From Comamonadaceae bacterium (GTDB lineage: Bacteria; Pseudomonadota; Gammaproteobacteria; Burkholderiales; Burkholderiaceae_C), in the NCBI GenBank assembly GCA_947464665.1, contig CANHXV010000135.1:1-5486 (forward strand): DNA of 5,486 nt. Direction: 5' to 3'. A program made the translations under genes and the position numbers. Each line of letters starts with the position of its first letter. Positions within the stretch are counted from its first letter, which is position 1. The notes beneath the pieces were generated by a model. The model was not told where the DNA came from. It was given only the letters and a program-made list of their open reading frames with translations, and made no database searches. Shown in pieces: positions 4,552 through 5,486 of this stretch.

Positions 4552-5486
4552 ATGCTCAACATTTTTACACTGGCCAACGGCCGCCTCGTCCAAGAAGAGA
4601 TTGAATCTCTGGAAGAGCTGTCCAAATTTCAACCTATTTGGGTGGACCTTGAGTCGCCCACCGTGGAAGAAAAACGCTGGATCAAACAATACTACGGTCT
4701 GTCCATTCCAGAAGATGCGATGGACGAGGACATCGAGGAGTCTGCGCGGTTTTACGAAGAAGACAACGGCGAGCTGCACATTCGCTCAGACTTTTTAATT
4801 GCCGACGAAGATGAGCCTCGCACAGTTCGGTGTGCGTTCATTTTGAATCTGCAAAACGCCGACCTGCGCAGCAAGGGCGTACTGTTTTCGATTCACGATG
4901 AAGACGTGCCCGTGTTTCGTTTGTTGCGTTTGCGTGCGCGACGTGCACCTGGCTTGTTGGAAGACGCCAAAGAAGTTTTGCTGAAGTTGTTTGACGCTGA
5001 CGCCGAGTACTCTGCCGACACTTTGGAAAATATTTACGACAAGTTGGAAATTGCCGGCAAACTGGTTTTGTCTGGCGACGTGACCGACGCCATGGCCGGC
5101 GAAGTGCTAGGCGCCATTGCGCGCCAAGAAGACTTGAACGGCCGCATTCGCCGCAATGTGATGGACACGCGTCGCGCGGTGAGTTTCATGATGCGCAGCA
5201 AGATGCTCAATGCCGAGCAATTTGAAGAAGCACGCCAAATTTTGCGCGACATTGACTCGCTCGATTCACACACAGAATTTTTGTTTGAAAAGATCAACTT
5301 CTTGATGGACGCTACCGTAGGTTTCATCAACATCAACCAGAACAAGATCATCAAAATCTTTTCAGTGGCCAGTGTGGCTTTGCTGCCGCCCACGCTCATT
5401 GCCAGTTTGTACGGCATGAACTTTCAGTACATGCCCGAGCTGTCACAAACTTGGGGCTACCCTTATGCACTGTGTCTCATGGTGGC
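4552..5486 (+). CDS. corA: Magnesium/cobalt transporter CorA, 3' end outside window
   Basis: CorA is a homopentameric inner-membrane channel for Mg2+ (also Co2+ and Ni2+) with a large cytoplasmic funnel. The first 311 codons are present. By comparison with E. coli CorA, which I recall as ending about 17 residues after the corresponding point, the full protein should be about 328 residues. The N-terminal alpha/beta domain starts MLNIFTLANGRL; the conserved acidic block EDIEESARFYEED follows at about 60-75. The long stalk helix includes LRDIDSLDSHTEFLFEKINF. The first membrane helix, IIKIFSVASVALLPPTLIAS, leads into the signature Tyr-Gly-Met-Asn with GMN at 288-290, then the periplasmic loop QYMPEL and the start of helix 2. 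The close match of IIKIFSV...LPPTL to enterobacterial CorA supports a true CorA rather than ZntB. AGGAG lies 7 bases before the ATG. Its structured leader suggests post-transcriptional control. Confidence 0.97.
   Translation, partial: MLNIFTLANGRLVQEEIESLEELSKFQPIWVDLESPTVEEKRWIKQYYGLSIPEDAMDEDIEESARFYEEDNGELHIRSDFLIADEDEPRTVRCAFILNLQNADLRSKGVLFSIHDEDVPVFRLLRLRARRAPGLLEDAKEVLLKLFDADAEYSADTLENIYDKLEIAGKLVLSGDVTDAMAGEVLGAIARQEDLNGRIRRNVMDTRRAVSFMMRSKMLNAEQFEEARQILRDIDSLDSHTEFLFEKINFLMDATVGFININQNKIIKIFSVASVALLPPTLIASLYGMNFQYMPELSQTWGYPYALCLMV

Noticed and set aside
4431..4604. 57-codon frame overlapping the corA start
   Set aside because: No Shine-Dalgarno sequence and no recognisable product; kept only as an alternative leader frame in the findings.
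5034..5417. Minus-strand 127-codon frame opposite corA
   Set aside because: corA is unambiguous on the plus strand here; the antisense peptide is low in complexity and shows no motif.
1..5486. CRISPR array, tRNA, rRNA, insertion sequence or prophage
   Set aside because: No regularly spaced repeats, tRNA-like cloverleaf, transposase, or terminal inverted repeats with target duplications were seen; all long frames are ordinary chromosomal genes.

Overview
The window looks like chromosomal DNA of a betaproteobacterium, most likely Burkholderiales and perhaps Comamonadaceae. The main clue is the gene run hpf - ptsN - hprK, with an apparently full-length type of HPr kinase, which is typical of that class. 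The genome assignment is an inference from gene order and protein style; no rRNA or other phylogenetic marker is present.

Layout. The left part (1-1641) is a minus-strand group read from right to left: hpf (short ribosome hibernation factor, 1312-1641), ptsN (EIIA-Ntr, 754-1215) and hprK (HPr kinase/phosphorylase, 1-714, cut by the window edge). A near-perfect intrinsic terminator (about 1255-1281) lies between hpf and ptsN. A plausible sigma-70 promoter for ptsN starts inside its U-tract, so ptsN-hprK can be expressed apart from hpf. Position 1642-1829 is an AT-rich non-coding stretch with a candidate hpf promoter and several inverted repeats. Next is a minus-strand MFS efflux-type transporter (1830-3056). 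Only 38 bases separate it from a divergent plus-strand patatin-like phospholipase (3095-4363). A 188-base non-coding stretch (4364-4551) then leads into corA, the Mg2+/Co2+ channel (4552 to the window end, 3' end missing).

How the genes work together. ptsN and hprK belong to the nitrogen-type phosphotransferase regulatory system: HprK modifies an HPr-like protein and so controls phosphate flow to EIIA-Ntr. hpf commonly travels with them and links growth arrest to ribosome hibernation. The MFS pump, the lipase and corA are separate units with no obvious shared pathway.

The most interesting part is the corA leader. It contains two mutually exclusive sets of perfect complementary segments, giving a possible two-state RNA, and a 20-codon open frame whose stop codon is the last three bases of the longest stem. 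This resembles in outline the leader-peptide and Rho-based control known for enterobacterial corA/mgtA, but I recognise no described RNA family in it. It is the best candidate here for an undescribed regulatory element.
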